Shown: positions 33,968 through 43,321 of the stretch, piece after piece
Layout of the letters: every line of letters begins with the position of its first letter
How positions within the stretch are numbered: the first letter of the stretch is position 1
Assembly: GCF_036014195.1 (NCBI RefSeq)
Contig: NZ_CP107918.1
Span: 2,728,001 to 2,792,000, forward strand
Reading direction: 5' to 3'
Source of the DNA: Streptomyces sp. NBC_00442
GTDB taxonomy: Bacteria; Actinomycetota; Actinomycetes; Streptomycetales; Streptomycetaceae
DNA: 64,000 nucleotides
Program-made: the position numbers and the translations under genes
Notes under the pieces: generated by a model
What the model was told of the DNA's origin: nothing
Databases searched by the model: none
The model's input: the letters and a program-made list of their open reading frames with translations, nothing else

Positions 33968-35449
33968 TCACTCCTCCACCGCCGACAGGACGTCCAGCAG
34001 AACGTCCAGCGTGCCCGCCCACGCGGAGTCGGACGGCGTGCCGTAGCCCACCACCAGGCCGCCCCACTTCGCGGACGTCGCGTCGGGATGGCGGAACGCC
34101 CCGAGTCCCTGGATGGCCAGGCCTCGCCAGTTGGCCGCTCGGACCACGCTGCGCTCGTCCAGGCCCGGCGGCAGGCTCAGTACGACGTGGAGGCCCGCGG
34201 CGAGGCCGGTCACCCCGATGTGCGGCGCGTGTTCGGCCAGGGCCGCCACCAGTTCGTCGCGGCGGCGGCGGTAGCGCAGCCGCATTCCGCGGACGTGACG
34301 GTCGTACGCGCCGGACCGGATGAACTCCGCCAGCGTCAGCTGGTCGAGGGCTCCGCACGAATCTCCGGCGCCCTTCGCCTCCGCCACCTCCGTGACGAGG
34401 GACTCCGGCAGCACCATCCAGCCCAGACGCAGCGCCGGCGCGAGGGACTTGCTGGCGGTACCCATGTAGACGACCCGGTCGGGGTCCAGTCCCTGGAGGG
34501 CGCCCACCTGCCCCTTCCAGTACCGGACCGGCTTCCCTCGGGGTTGCAGGGGTGCGGGGGCCGTCGGGTGGCGGTCGTAGCGGAACTCGCCGTCGTAGTC
34601 GTCCTCCAGGATCAGGCCGCCGGTGGCCCGCGCCCAGTCGATGGCGGCCGCGCGCCGGTCGGGCAGCAGCGGAAGCCCGATCGGGAACTGGTGCCCGGGG
34701 GTCATGAGTACCGCACCCACGCCCCGGTGGTCACTCAACTCCCCTGTGTACGTGCCGAGTTCGTCGATAGGCAGGGCCGGGGTGCGCAGCCCCGCGTCGG
34801 TGAGCAGCTTCCAGTGGAAGTCGAGCCCGTACGACTCGACAGCCACGTCACGCACCCGGCGCGCCCGCAGCACCCTGCTCATCAGCGCCAGACCGTGCAC
34901 GAACCCGGAGCAGACGACGATGCGCTCCGGCGAGGCGTACACCCCGCGGGAGCGGGCCAGATAGTCCGCGAGGACCGTGCGCAGCTCGACGCGGCCGCGC
35001 GGATCGCCGAACCCGAAGGCCTCGTGCGGGGCGGCCGCGAGCGCCCGGCGGGCCGCCTTGAGCCACTCGGCGCGCGGGAAGGAGGCGAGGTCGGGCGAGC
35101 CCGCCATCAGGCTGTAGGTGGGCTTGCCGCGGGCCGGCGGGCGGTGGGCGTGGGCGCGGTCCCGGCGGGCCTCGGCCCGCTGGGCCACCCGCGTCCCGGA
35201 GCCCTGGCGCGCGGTGAGCCAGCCCTCCGCCACCAGTCCCGCGTAGGCGTCGGCGACGGTGTTGCGGGCGATCCCCAGGTCCGCGGCGAGCGTGCGCGAG
35301 GACGGCAGACGGGTGCCGGGGGTGAGCCGTCCGCTGCGCACGGCCTCGCGCAGGGCGCCCATGAGGCCGGAGCGCAGGCCGGCGCCGCCCAGGTCGATGT
35401 GCAGGTCGACACCGAGCGTCTCCGGGGAAGTGGCCCAAGGTTTCACCAT
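33968..35449 (-). CDS. MocR-type regulator (GntR helix-turn-helix plus aminotransferase-like domain)
   Basis: This 493-residue protein joins an N-terminal GntR-type DNA-binding domain (residues about 15-80: LMGALREAVRSGRLTPGTRLPSSRTLAADLGIARNTVADAY is spread across 29-69) to a fold type I aminotransferase domain. The PLP lysine is in YMGTASKSLAPALRLGW, with LEDDYDGEFRYD as the cofactor aspartate region. MocR proteins sense a metabolite through PLP and mostly act on a divergent gene. Here the divergent genes are two AhpD-like proteins and a PEP-mutase-like protein, 46 bases away. The ATG at 35449 has no ribosome site, so the mRNA may be leaderless. Confidence 0.9.
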   Translation of the reverse strand: MVKPWATSPETLGVDLHIDLGGAGLRSGLMGALREAVRSGRLTPGTRLPSSRTLAADLGIARNTVADAYAGLVAEGWLTARQGSGTRVAQRAEARRDRAHAHRPPARGKPTYSLMAGSPDLASFPRAEWLKAARRALAAAPHEAFGFGDPRGRVELRTVLADYLARSRGVYASPERIVVCSGFVHGLALMSRVLRARRVRDVAVESYGLDFHWKLLTDAGLRTPALPIDELGTYTGELSDHRGVGAVLMTPGHQFPIGLPLLPDRRAAAIDWARATGGLILEDDYDGEFRYDRHPTAPAPLQPRGKPVRYWKGQVGALQGLDPDRVVYMGTASKSLAPALRLGWMVLPESLVTEVAEAKGAGDSCGALDQLTLAEFIRSGAYDRHVRGMRLRYRRRRDELVAALAEHAPHIGVTGLAAGLHVVLSLPPGLDERSVVRAANWRGLAIQGLGAFRHPDATSAKWGGLVVGYGTPSDSAWAGTLDVLLDVLSAVEE

Positions 35450-35453
35450 GGAA

Positions 35454-35477
35454 ATGGACCATACCCGTGTGCCACAC
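35454..35477. promoter_or_regulatory. Putative MocR operator in the divergent promoter
   Basis: Two short dyads lie side by side in the 46-base gap: ATGGACCAT (35454-35462) and GTGTGCCACAC (35467-35477, perfect around a central base). The gap is so short that both promoters must overlap them. Confidence 0.5.
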
Positions 35478-35495
35478 GAGACGTACGGTCGTTCC

Positions 35496-35993
35496 ATGAC
35501 GACGAACGAGAACACGAACTACGCGCCCGAGCACACCCCCCGCCTCCAGTGGGCCAAGGCCGCGCCCGAGGTCTACAAGGCCATGATCAAGCTGAACGCC
35601 GCGGCCGAGCAGGGTCTGGACCCCACGATCGCCGAGCTGGTGAAGATCCGCGCCTCGCAGCTCAACCACTGCGCCCTGTGCCTGGACATGCACACCAAGG
35701 ACGCGCTGGCCGCGGGCGAGTCGGTGGAGCGGATCATCCAGCTCAGCGCCTGGGAGGAGTCCGCGCACTTCTACACCGCGAAGGAGCTCGCGGCCCTGGA
35801 GCTGACCGAGGCGATCACCGTCCTCACCGACGGCTTCGTACCGGACGACGTGTACGAGAAGGCCGCCAAGCAGTTCGACGAGGCCGAGCTCGCGCACCTC
35901 ATCGCGACGATCACCGTCATCAACGCCTGGAACCGCTTCGGCGTGACCACCCGCGGCGTCCCGGGCCACTACACCGCGGGGATGTACAAGTGA
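35496..35993 (+). CDS. Carboxymuconolactone decarboxylase/AhpD-like protein 1
   Basis: This 165-residue protein has the AhpD-type CxxC core: SQLNHCALCLDMH with C59, C62 and H66. Such proteins are redox-active peroxidase partners, although many members have no proven reaction. The final GGVPGHYTAG-like tail is unusual. The ATG at 35496 follows the MocR operator region; ribosome pairing is weak. Its stop overlaps the next gene's GTG in a GTGA, so the two similar proteins are made together and may form a mixed complex. Confidence 0.87.
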   Translation: MTTNENTNYAPEHTPRLQWAKAAPEVYKAMIKLNAAAEQGLDPTIAELVKIRASQLNHCALCLDMHTKDALAAGESVERIIQLSAWEESAHFYTAKELAALELTEAITVLTDGFVPDDVYEKAAKQFDEAELAHLIATITVINAWNRFGVTTRGVPGHYTAGMYK

Positions 35994-36448
35994 GCACCGC
36001 GGCACGGGAGTTCCAGATTCCCGAGACGGTCCATCTGAGCCTCGCGGGGCTCGGCGCCGCCGCCAAGCGGGGCCTGGGCGACCCGGCCCTCGCCGAGCTC
36101 GTCATGGTGCGGGCGTCGCAGCTCAACCACTGCGCGTTCTGCCTCGACATGCATCTGGCCGCCGCGCGCGAGGGCGGCGAGTCCCAGAAGCGGCTCGACC
36201 TCCTCGGCGCGTGGGAGGAGGCCGGTGACGTCTTCAGCGAGCGGGAGCGCGCCGCGCTCGCCCTCACCGAGGCGATCACGGTCCTGACCGAGGGCTTCGT
36301 ACCGGACGACGTGTACAAGAGCGCCGCCGCGCACTTCACCGAGGCCCAACTCGCCCATCTCGTCGCGGCGATCACGGTCATCAACAGCTGGAACCGGCTG
36401 ATGGTGACCCGCCGCACCGCACCAGGAGAGACCCAATGGCACAGCTGA
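35990..36448 (+). CDS. Carboxymuconolactone decarboxylase/AhpD-like protein 2
   Basis: The second AhpD-like product has 152 residues with SQLNHCAFCLDMH (C48, C51, H55). It is clearly a paralogue of the preceding protein: the blocks LTEAITVLT(D/E)GFVPDDVY and ATITVIN(A/S)WNR are shared almost exactly. The GTG start overlaps the stop of gene 1, and its own end overlaps the next gene by 13 bases. Tandem duplication followed by divergence is the simplest explanation. Confidence 0.87.
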   Translation: MSTAAREFQIPETVHLSLAGLGAAAKRGLGDPALAELVMVRASQLNHCAFCLDMHLAAAREGGESQKRLDLLGAWEEAGDVFSERERAALALTEAITVLTEGFVPDDVYKSAAAHFTEAQLAHLVAAITVINSWNRLMVTRRTAPGETQWHS

Positions 36449-37164
36449 ACCCCGCCGCCGTCTTCCGCGCCCTGCACCAGGGGCGCGCCGCCGGTGACCC
36501 GCTGATCCTGCCGGGGCCGTGGGACGCGGCCAGCGCCCGGGTCTTCGAGGAGGCCGGTTTCCCGGCCCTTGCCACGCCGAGCGCGGGCGTCGCGGCGTCC
36601 CTTGGGTACGAGGACGGGTCGACCCCCGCGGAGGAGATGTTCGCCGCGGTCACGCGGATCGTCCGGTCCGTGTCGATCCCGGTGTCGGCGGACATCGAGG
36701 GCGGGTACGGGCTGGCACCCAAGGAGCTGGTGGACCGGCTCCTGGAGACCGGAGCGGTCGGCTGCAACCTGGAGGACTCCGCCGACGGAGCCCTGAAGGA
36801 CCCGGCCCGGCACGCCGACTACCTGGCCGAGGTGCGGGCCGAGGCGGGGACGCGGATCTTCGTCAACGCCCGCGTCGACACCTACCTGCGCGGCCGGCCC
36901 GAGCGGGACGAGACCATCGCACGCGCCCGCGCCTACGTGGCGGCCGGCGCGGACGGTGTCTATCCGATCGCGGCGCTCCCTGAGCACCTCCCGGAGATCG
37001 CCGCGGCCGTGCCGGTGCCGGTCAACATGGCGGCCCGGCCCGACGGCCCGACCCCGCGGCACCTGGGCGAACTGGGCGCGGGACGCATCACGTTCGGACC
37101 GGGCCTGCAGATCCGCGCGACCCAGGCCCTGCGCGACATCGCCCGCCAGGTGCGCGAGCTGTAG
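36436..37164 (+). CDS. Isocitrate lyase/PEP mutase-family protein
   Basis: This 242-residue TIM-barrel protein belongs to the PEP mutase/isocitrate lyase superfamily: LILPGPWDAASARVFEEAGF, ALATPSAGVAASLGYEDG, PVSADIEGGYG (metal-binding Asp), GCNLEDSADG and IFVNARVDTYL. The KKCGH motif of true isocitrate lyase is absent, so it is nearer to PEP mutase, oxaloacetate hydrolase or methylisocitrate-lyase-like enzymes; the substrate is unknown. The ATG has AGGAGAG 6-7 bases upstream. It is the third gene of the MocR-controlled unit. Confidence 0.85.
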   Translation: MAQLNPAAVFRALHQGRAAGDPLILPGPWDAASARVFEEAGFPALATPSAGVAASLGYEDGSTPAEEMFAAVTRIVRSVSIPVSADIEGGYGLAPKELVDRLLETGAVGCNLEDSADGALKDPARHADYLAEVRAEAGTRIFVNARVDTYLRGRPERDETIARARAYVAAGADGVYPIAALPEHLPEIAAAVPVPVNMAARPDGPTPRHLGELGAGRITFGPGLQIRATQALRDIARQVREL

Positions 37165-37168
37165 GCGC

Positions 37169-37675
37169 TCAGTCCTCCTCGGGCTCGTCCTGGACACGCA
37201 GGGCCGCCACCCACCTCGGCATCAGCCAGTGCGTGACCAGGGCGCCGACAAGCACCGGGAGCGTCACGGCCGTCGGGGACCGGCCCGTGGTCCCGTAGGC
37301 GCCGACGGCCACGGCGGTGGCGAGCAGCAGAACGGTGGTGATCCGGTGGGCCCGCGCCAGGACCTCGCTGCGCTCGGCGCGCTGGCGCTCGTCGAGGGCG
37401 CGGCGGCGCAGTTCGAGCAGGCCGCGGGTGGCGGCGTTGATGGCGCCGGTGGCGACGCACCACGGCAGCACCAGGGCGAGCATCGCCCAGGCCGCGGTGG
37501 TCGACGGGCCGGTGATCGTGGCGAGCCAGGCCGTCACGGTCGCTGCGCTCAGCGCCATGTGCGCGACGACGAGCACCCGCCTGCGGGCCGCGGTCGCGTA
37601 CAGCGGCGCCGCCTCGCGCCGGTTCATGGTCCGGTGCATCCACCGGTCGTAACGCGTCAGCCGCGCGTCGCTCAC
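37169..37675 (-). CDS. Four-helix membrane protein of unknown function
   Basis: The product has 168 residues from a GTG at 37675 and about four hydrophobic segments (VLVVAHMALSAATVTAWLATI, AAWAMLALVLPWCVATGAIN, ITTVLLLATAVAVGAYGTT, AVTLPVLVGALVTHWLMPRW). A basic stretch LELRRRALDERQRAERSEV separates the two halves. The start overlaps the stop of the XRE regulator gene (GTGA), a two-gene unit often seen where a small HTH protein travels with a membrane partner. No family name is recognised. Confidence 0.75.
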   Translation of the reverse strand: MSDARLTRYDRWMHRTMNRREAAPLYATAARRRVLVVAHMALSAATVTAWLATITGPSTTAAWAMLALVLPWCVATGAINAATRGLLELRRRALDERQRAERSEVLARAHRITTVLLLATAVAVGAYGTTGRSPTAVTLPVLVGALVTHWLMPRWVAALRVQDEPEED

Positions 37676-37917
37676 TGGTTCCTCCCATAGGCCTCGTCGG
37701 TGAGCGGGCGGAACGGTGTCAGGGAGAACAGCGCCTCCACCGGGAGCCCGAAGTGCTCCGCGATCTTCAACGCCAGATCGAGGCTCGGGTTGTACTGCCC
37801 GCGCTCGATGTAGCCGATGGTCTGGTAGTGGACCCCCACCGCCTCGGCGAGGCTCTGCCGCGACACCTTCCGTTCGGCCCGCACCATCGCCAGCCTGTTG
37901 TGCACCTGCTCGCTCAT
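37672..37917 (-). CDS. XRE-family helix-turn-helix regulator
   Basis: This 81-residue protein is little more than a Cro/CI helix-turn-helix: RLAMVRAERKVSRQSLAEAVGVHYQTIGYIERGQYNPSL (positions 8-46, shown in parts by RQSLAEAVGV and QTIGYIERGQ) and a short acidic tail. It resembles the small XRE proteins (YozG/HipB-like) often co-transcribed with a membrane protein gene, as here. Its first codons lie inside one arm of a 15-bp inverted repeat, so self-control is likely. It is divergent from a gene for a 113-residue protein. Confidence 0.87.
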   Translation of the reverse strand: MSEQVHNRLAMVRAERKVSRQSLAEAVGVHYQTIGYIERGQYNPSLDLALKIAEHFGLPVEALFSLTPFRPLTDEAYGRNQ

Positions 37918-37954
37918 GTATAAGAAGTACTACATTGATGAGCAGGTGCACAAC
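37897..37954. promoter_or_regulatory. 15-bp perfect dyad spanning the divergent XRE promoter
   Basis: GTTGTGCACCTGCTC (37897-37911) is exactly repeated as the complement at 37940-37954. The 28-base spacer is AT-rich and holds an inner pair ATGTA (37915-37919) and TACAT (37931-37935). The left arm lies within the XRE coding start; the right arm is in the leader of the divergent gene. Confidence 0.75.
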
Positions 37955-37969
37955 GATTGGGGAGTTCAC

Positions 37970-38311
37970 ATGTCGAGCGGGGATTTCGATCTGTTCGGCC
38001 GTCGCAAGAAGCTGGCGGTCCTGGTGCTGCGCGACGCCAACGACATCGCGCGGGCGCTGCGTCAGGCGCTGGAGGACGCCGGGGAGGCGGAGCGGCCCGG
38101 CCTTGAGGCGGCGCTGCGGATCGCCGAGGAAGCGGTGGCCGTACCGGACCGGGAGCTGCGCGGGCGCTGGGTGCGCGAGCAGCGGGCCTCGGTCGGCTAC
38201 CCGGGCCCGGACGACGAGTCGGTGCACGCCGTCAAGGCGCTGCGCAAGGCCCAGCCGGAGCTCAGCCTGCTCTCCGCGGTGCAGCTGACGCGGGACGCGG
38301 TGCGGGACTAG
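37970..38311 (+). CDS. Small charged protein of unknown function
   Basis: The product has 113 residues from the ATG at 37970 (GGGGAG 5-6 bases upstream). It is highly charged and helical, with DANDIARALRQALEDAGEAE, GLEAALRIAEEAVAV and VHAVKALRKAQPEL, and has no membrane segment or known domain. It is divergent from the XRE regulator with the 15-bp dyad in between, so it is probably controlled by that protein. A terminator follows. Confidence 0.65.
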   Translation: MSSGDFDLFGRRKKLAVLVLRDANDIARALRQALEDAGEAERPGLEAALRIAEEAVAVPDRELRGRWVREQRASVGYPGPDDESVHAVKALRKAQPELSLLSAVQLTRDAVRD

Positions 38312-38361
38312 GCGGGGCCGGTCGGGACCGGTCGGGAGCAAGCGGCGTAAGCGGAAACGGG

Positions 38362-38392
38362 CGAAGCCCCGGCAGTGGCTGCCGGGGCTTCG
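38362..38392. terminator. Bidirectional terminator between a small gene and mdh
   Basis: A perfect 14-bp stem CGAAGCCCCGGCAG / CTGCCGGGGCTTCG with a 3-base loop lies between two convergent genes and can serve both. Confidence 0.9.
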
Positions 38393-38424
38393 TCACGGGT
38401 GCTTCAACAGGCGTCCGGACGGGC

Positions 38425-39534
<1,110 letters not shown>

Positions 39535-39550
39535 TCAGGCTATCCGACCC

Positions 39551-39568
39551 GGGGGGTTCTACACCCCC
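39551..39568 (-). terminator. Weak hairpin between the XRE/DUF2690 gene and mdh
   Basis: A 5-bp G/C stem (GGGGG / CCCCC) with a 7-base loop lies 32 bases beyond the stop of the upstream gene. It is short and could be chance. Confidence 0.35.
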
Positions 39569-39599
39569 GCCGCCCTGTGGGACGGCTCACGCTGATCGA

Positions 39600-40625
39600 T
39601 CATCGGCCGGTTGCGGCCGTGCCCGCCGCACAGCCGCCCCTGCCGTCCTTCAGCGTGGCGCAGGCCTTCGCGGCCGCGGGCCCGTCGACGGCGAGCATCT
39701 TCGTGTAGACCTCGCGGCGGGCGGCCGCCACCACCGCCTCCTGCGCCGCGGCGCCCGCGCCGATCCGCACCCGGTCGCCGGGGGCGGCCTGCAGGAGCCG
39801 CGCCCAGGCGGCCTTGCACGTCACGCTGTAGCGCACCTCGACGACCGCGGCGCCGGCCTTGGCGCTGCCCACGGTGCGGACCAACCGGTCGGTGCAGTGC
39901 ATCAGTTCGGGGTCCCGGCCGGCGCACGAGGCGGCGACGCACTTCACGCCCGCGGGCAGCGGGACCGCAGGGGACGGACGGCTCGGCGACGGCGGCCCGG
40001 CCGGCACGGGCGCCGTGCCGCTCGCGCCCGGATCGGCGCTCCTGCCCGAGTTCTCGCTCTTGCCCAGACCGGTCAGCAGGACGGCAGAGGCGATGACGAG
40101 GAGCGCGCCGACGACCCCGCCCACGAACATCACGATCCGGCGCCCGCGCCCCGGCCCTCCGGGCGGCCCGCCCGCCGCGGGCGCTCCGCGGACCCGCCCC
40201 GCCCTCCCCGGGTCCGGTGGACGGTCGGCGAGCCCCGCGCCCGGCGCCTGCGCGCGGGCCGTACCCGGCGGCGGGCCTTCGAGACCGGCCTCCTCCGGCG
40301 CGGCCCGCGCCCGGTCGGCCCGCATCGCCTCCACGGTGCGCTCGCGGCGCTGCTCGGAGCGGCTCCAGGCCCGCTCGGCCAGCTCCCACATCGTGGTCAG
40401 ATGGACGGGGTTCGCGCCGGTCACTTCGGCGAGCGCGACGACGGCCGCCCTGGGGGCGAGCAGCCGGCCGCCGAGATACCGCTCCCACGACGTCCTGTCG
40501 TACCCGGTGCGGTCGGCGACCGCCGCGACACTGAGCCCGCTGCGGTCCACGAGCCGGCGCAGCTGACTCGCGAACTCCCTTACCTGCGGGTCGAGTTCAT
40601 CCGGCAGCGCCTTCCAGCGAGGCAT
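39600..40625 (-). CDS. XRE helix-turn-helix membrane protein with DUF2690 domain
   Basis: This 341-residue protein has a cytoplasmic helix-turn-helix (about 14-75: LRRLVDRSGLSVAAVADRTG, SWERYLGGRLLAPRAAVVAL), a disordered Pro/Gly/Arg linker, one membrane helix (VMFVGGVVGALLVIASAVLL) and an outside DUF2690 domain (VKCVAASCAGRDPELMHC, VEVRYSVTCKAAWAR). The four Cys in that domain probably pair. The ATG at 40625 has GGGGGAAG upstream. Such one-protein sensors are frequent in Streptomyces; the signal and targets are unknown. Confidence 0.87.
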   Translation of the reverse strand: MPRWKALPDELDPQVREFASQLRRLVDRSGLSVAAVADRTGYDRTSWERYLGGRLLAPRAAVVALAEVTGANPVHLTTMWELAERAWSRSEQRRERTVEAMRADRARAAPEEAGLEGPPPGTARAQAPGAGLADRPPDPGRAGRVRGAPAAGGPPGGPGRGRRIVMFVGGVVGALLVIASAVLLTGLGKSENSGRSADPGASGTAPVPAGPPSPSRPSPAVPLPAGVKCVAASCAGRDPELMHCTDRLVRTVGSAKAGAAVVEVRYSVTCKAAWARLLQAAPGDRVRIGAGAAAQEAVVAAARREVYTKMLAVDGPAAAKACATLKDGRGGCAAGTAATGR

Positions 40626-40755
40626 CGCTTCCCCCAGAGTCGTCGCGTCCCCCGGCGTGCTCGGCACGCGCCGGTCCAGGATGGCAGTTCCGGGGGTGGT
40701 GCGCACCGGCGCGCGACCCCGGGCGGGCCCCGGCCGGCGGGGTGGCCTGCGGTGG

Positions 40756-41421
40756 TCAGGGCCGGGGACCGCCCGGGGTGACCAGGCCGGTCTCGTACGC
40801 CATGACCACCGCCTGGGCCCTGCTGGCCAGGTCCAGTTTGCTCATGGCGCGGTTGAGGTGGGTCTTGACCGTTGCCTCGCTGATGAACAGCCGGTCCGCC
40901 ATCTCCAGGTTCGACATGCCGCACGCGGTCAGCCGCAGCACCTCGGTCTCGCGGGCGGTGAGGGCGTCGAGCCGGGCCACCGGGCCGGTCTCGGGCCGGC
41001 GGGCGAAGGCCTCGACGAGACGGCGGGTGACGCTCGGCGCGAACAGGCCGTCGCCACCGTCGACCGCTGCGACCGCGGCCAGCAGCCGCTCCGGCCCCGA
41101 GTCCTTGAGCAGGAACCCGCAGGCTCCGGCCCGCAGCGCGTCGTAGACGTACTCGTCGAGGTCGAACGTGGTCAGGACCAGGATGCGCGGGGCGGGGTCG
41201 GCGGCTTCGGCCAGGATGCGCGCGGTGGCCTCGATGCCGGTCATGCCGGGCATCCGGACGTCCATGAGGATCACATCGGGCCGGGTCGCTGCGGCCTCGC
41301 GCACCGCTTCGACGCCGTCGGCCGCCTCCCCCACCACCTCCACCCCGGGGGCGGCCCGCAGCAGCCCGACCAGGCCGGCCCGGATGAGGAACTGGTCGTC
41401 GACGACGAGCACCCTGGTCAT
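40756..41421 (-). CDS. NarL/LuxR-type response regulator
   Basis: This 221-residue regulator has a receiver domain (VLVVDDQFLIRAGL, with phosphoacceptor D54 in VILMDVRMPGM and the Lys in FLLKDSG) and a LuxR-type helix-turn-helix (LTARETEVLRLTACGMSNLEMADRL split over 148-172; EATVKTHLNRAMSKL). It works with the histidine kinase just upstream; the two genes overlap by ATGA. The target genes are not shown by the sequence. Confidence 0.94.
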   Translation of the reverse strand: MTRVLVVDDQFLIRAGLVGLLRAAPGVEVVGEAADGVEAVREAAATRPDVILMDVRMPGMTGIEATARILAEAADPAPRILVLTTFDLDEYVYDALRAGACGFLLKDSGPERLLAAVAAVDGGDGLFAPSVTRRLVEAFARRPETGPVARLDALTARETEVLRLTACGMSNLEMADRLFISEATVKTHLNRAMSKLDLASRAQAVVMAYETGLVTPGGPRP

Positions 41422-42584
41422 CCCGATGCGTCTTCTTCCCCCGGAGCCGGCGCTGCGGAGGTCGGCAGGGTCAGGGTCACGGCGAACCCGCCTCCGCTCC
41501 GCGGGCCGACGCTGACCGACCCGCCGTAGAGCTTGGCCCGCTCCCGCATGCCAATCAAGCCGTGACCGCCGCCCGTGCGCACTCTGTCCTGAATCACCTC
41601 CTCCCGCGCTGCGCCGTTGCCCCCGTTGACGACGGAAACCACCAACTGACGCCGTTCGTACCGCAGTTCCACGTCTGCCCGGGTGTCCCCCGCATGCTTG
41701 AGTACGTTGGTGAGGGCCTCCTGCACCACGCGGTACGCGCACAGCTCGACCCCGGGCGGCAGCGGGCGCGGAGTGCCGGCGACGCGCAGGGCGACGGGAA
41801 CGCCGGCCGCGCCGATGCGGTCGGTCAGCTCGCCCAGGCGGCCGAGGCCGGGCATCGGGGCACCGGGCGGCTCGTCCTCCGCCTCGCGCAGCACCTGGAG
41901 CATCCGGCGCAGTTCCTCCAGCGCCTCGGCGCTGGTGCCGGAGATGGTGGAGAGCGCGGCGCGCGCGGTGGGCGGATCCGAGGCGAAGACGAACCCGGCG
42001 AGCCCGGCCTGCACGGAGATCACCGACATGTGGTGGGCGACCACGTCGTGCAACTCCCGCGCTATCCGCCCGCGTTCGGCGAGGACCTCGCGCCTGGCCC
42101 GGTCGGCCTGTTCGACGCGGAGCCGGCGCGCGAGCTCCGTGGAGCGCCGGGCCAGCACCCCGAAGCGGAGCAGCACGACCACGAAGACGAGGGCCTGTGT
42201 GACGACGGACGGCATGGCGCTGTGCGGGCTCGCCACCCCGGCGTACATCCAGGCCGCCGCCATGAGGACCCCGCAGGCGACCGCCGTCCGCAGGGGGCGC
42301 AGCGAGGCCACCGTGTACATCGAGAGCATCGGGCCGAAGCTGGTGACCACCGGCCAGTACCCCGAGGCCACGTACACGACGAAGACGAGGTGCGCCCAGA
42401 GCAGTACCGCGACCGGCGCGCGGACGCGGAACGCGAGCGGCAGCCCGGCGAGCGCGGCCAGCGCGTACCCCCGGGCGTCCAGCGCGTCCCACCCCTGCCG
42501 CGCCGACTCCTGCCCGAGCACCACGGAGGCACACGTCAGCGCCACGGCCATGAGCGCATCGGCGAACTGGGGGCGGATCCGCAT
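41418..42584 (-). CDS. Sensor histidine kinase (HisKA_3/NarX-like)
   Basis: This 388-residue protein has four or five membrane helices within residues 8-145 and almost no outside domain, so it may sense a membrane-borne signal. The phosphoacceptor His is H179 in RIARELHDVVAHHMSVI. The ATPase part shows VVQEALTNVLKHAGDT (N-box) and GHGLIGMRERAKLYGG (G-box). The start at 42584 has no good ribosome site. It forms an operon with the response regulator and is divergent from a secreted peptidoglycan-binding protein, a possible target. Confidence 0.92.
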   Translation of the reverse strand: MRIRPQFADALMAVALTCASVVLGQESARQGWDALDARGYALAALAGLPLAFRVRAPVAVLLWAHLVFVVYVASGYWPVVTSFGPMLSMYTVASLRPLRTAVACGVLMAAAWMYAGVASPHSAMPSVVTQALVFVVVLLRFGVLARRSTELARRLRVEQADRARREVLAERGRIARELHDVVAHHMSVISVQAGLAGFVFASDPPTARAALSTISGTSAEALEELRRMLQVLREAEDEPPGAPMPGLGRLGELTDRIGAAGVPVALRVAGTPRPLPPGVELCAYRVVQEALTNVLKHAGDTRADVELRYERRQLVVSVVNGGNGAAREEVIQDRVRTGGGHGLIGMRERAKLYGGSVSVGPRSGGGFAVTLTLPTSAAPAPGEEDASG

Positions 42585-42851
42585 CGTCGCAGCGTAGCCG
42601 CGGTGCGACCGGCGGGCGTCAACTTCACGACGTACCACGGGAGTTGCAGTTCCACATGGCCTACTGCCCCTGTAGGGGCGGGAGTTCAACCCGTCGCGGG
42701 ACGCGCCGGACCGGGCGCCGGCCGTAGTTTCTTGGCCCAGCGGCACCGCGGAACCGGCCGACCACCGGGGCCGCGTGCACAGGCACCACGGGCCAATTCG
42801 GGGGACCCAACGGGGGGACCCGGCCCGTCCCGGGAAGGGAAACCACCACCC

Positions 42852-43220
42852 ATGAACGTATCCGAGCGTCTCGTCCTCGCCATGGCGACCGCCGCCCTCG
42901 GCACCGGACTCGCCGTCGCACCGGTGGCTTCTGCGGCGCCGGCCTCCGCGAGCGTCGTCGGCGCGTACGGCTGCAAGTACACCGACAAGCAGCCGCAGAT
43001 CAGCCGGGGCAGCTCCGGGCTCCCGGTGCAGGAGGCCCAGTGCCTGCTCAAGTACTGGAACGTCAACATCGGCCGGTACGGCGTCGACGGTCGGTTCGGC
43101 GCCGACACCGACCACGCCGTGCGCGAGTTCCAGAACCGGGTGAAGACCATGTGCCACATGCCCGTCGACGGGATCGTCGGGCCGAAGACGTGGAGCGCCC
43201 TCAAGCACAGCGGCTGCTGA
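42852..43220 (+). CDS. Secreted peptidoglycan-binding-domain protein
   Basis: The product has 122 residues with a signal peptide (residues 1-33, cleavage after ASAAP or SAS). The mature part is a PG_binding_1 domain: GLPVQEAQCLLKYWNVNIG, YGVDGRFGADTDHAVREFQ and VDGIVGPKTWSAL. No enzyme domain is attached, so it only binds the wall. Four Cys may form two disulfide bonds. The ribosome site is distant. It is divergent from the two-component genes and ends before a strong hairpin. Confidence 0.87.
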   Translation: MNVSERLVLAMATAALGTGLAVAPVASAAPASASVVGAYGCKYTDKQPQISRGSSGLPVQEAQCLLKYWNVNIGRYGVDGRFGADTDHAVREFQNRVKTMCHMPVDGIVGPKTWSALKHSGC

Positions 43221-43234
43221 GCCCCTTCAGGAAC

Positions 43235-43272
43235 GACGGCCCGCACTCACCCGGGGGAGAGTGCGGGCCGTC
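43235..43272. terminator. Bidirectional terminator between the peptidoglycan-binding and DUF3017 genes
   Basis: A perfect 14-bp stem GACGGCCCGCACTC / GAGTGCGGGCCGTC with a 10-base loop lies 15 bases after the stop codon. Confidence 0.9.
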
Positions 43273-43321
43273 CCGCGTTCCGGGCGGGCACGGCACGGTC
43301 CGAAGGAGAGGACCTGCCCGG

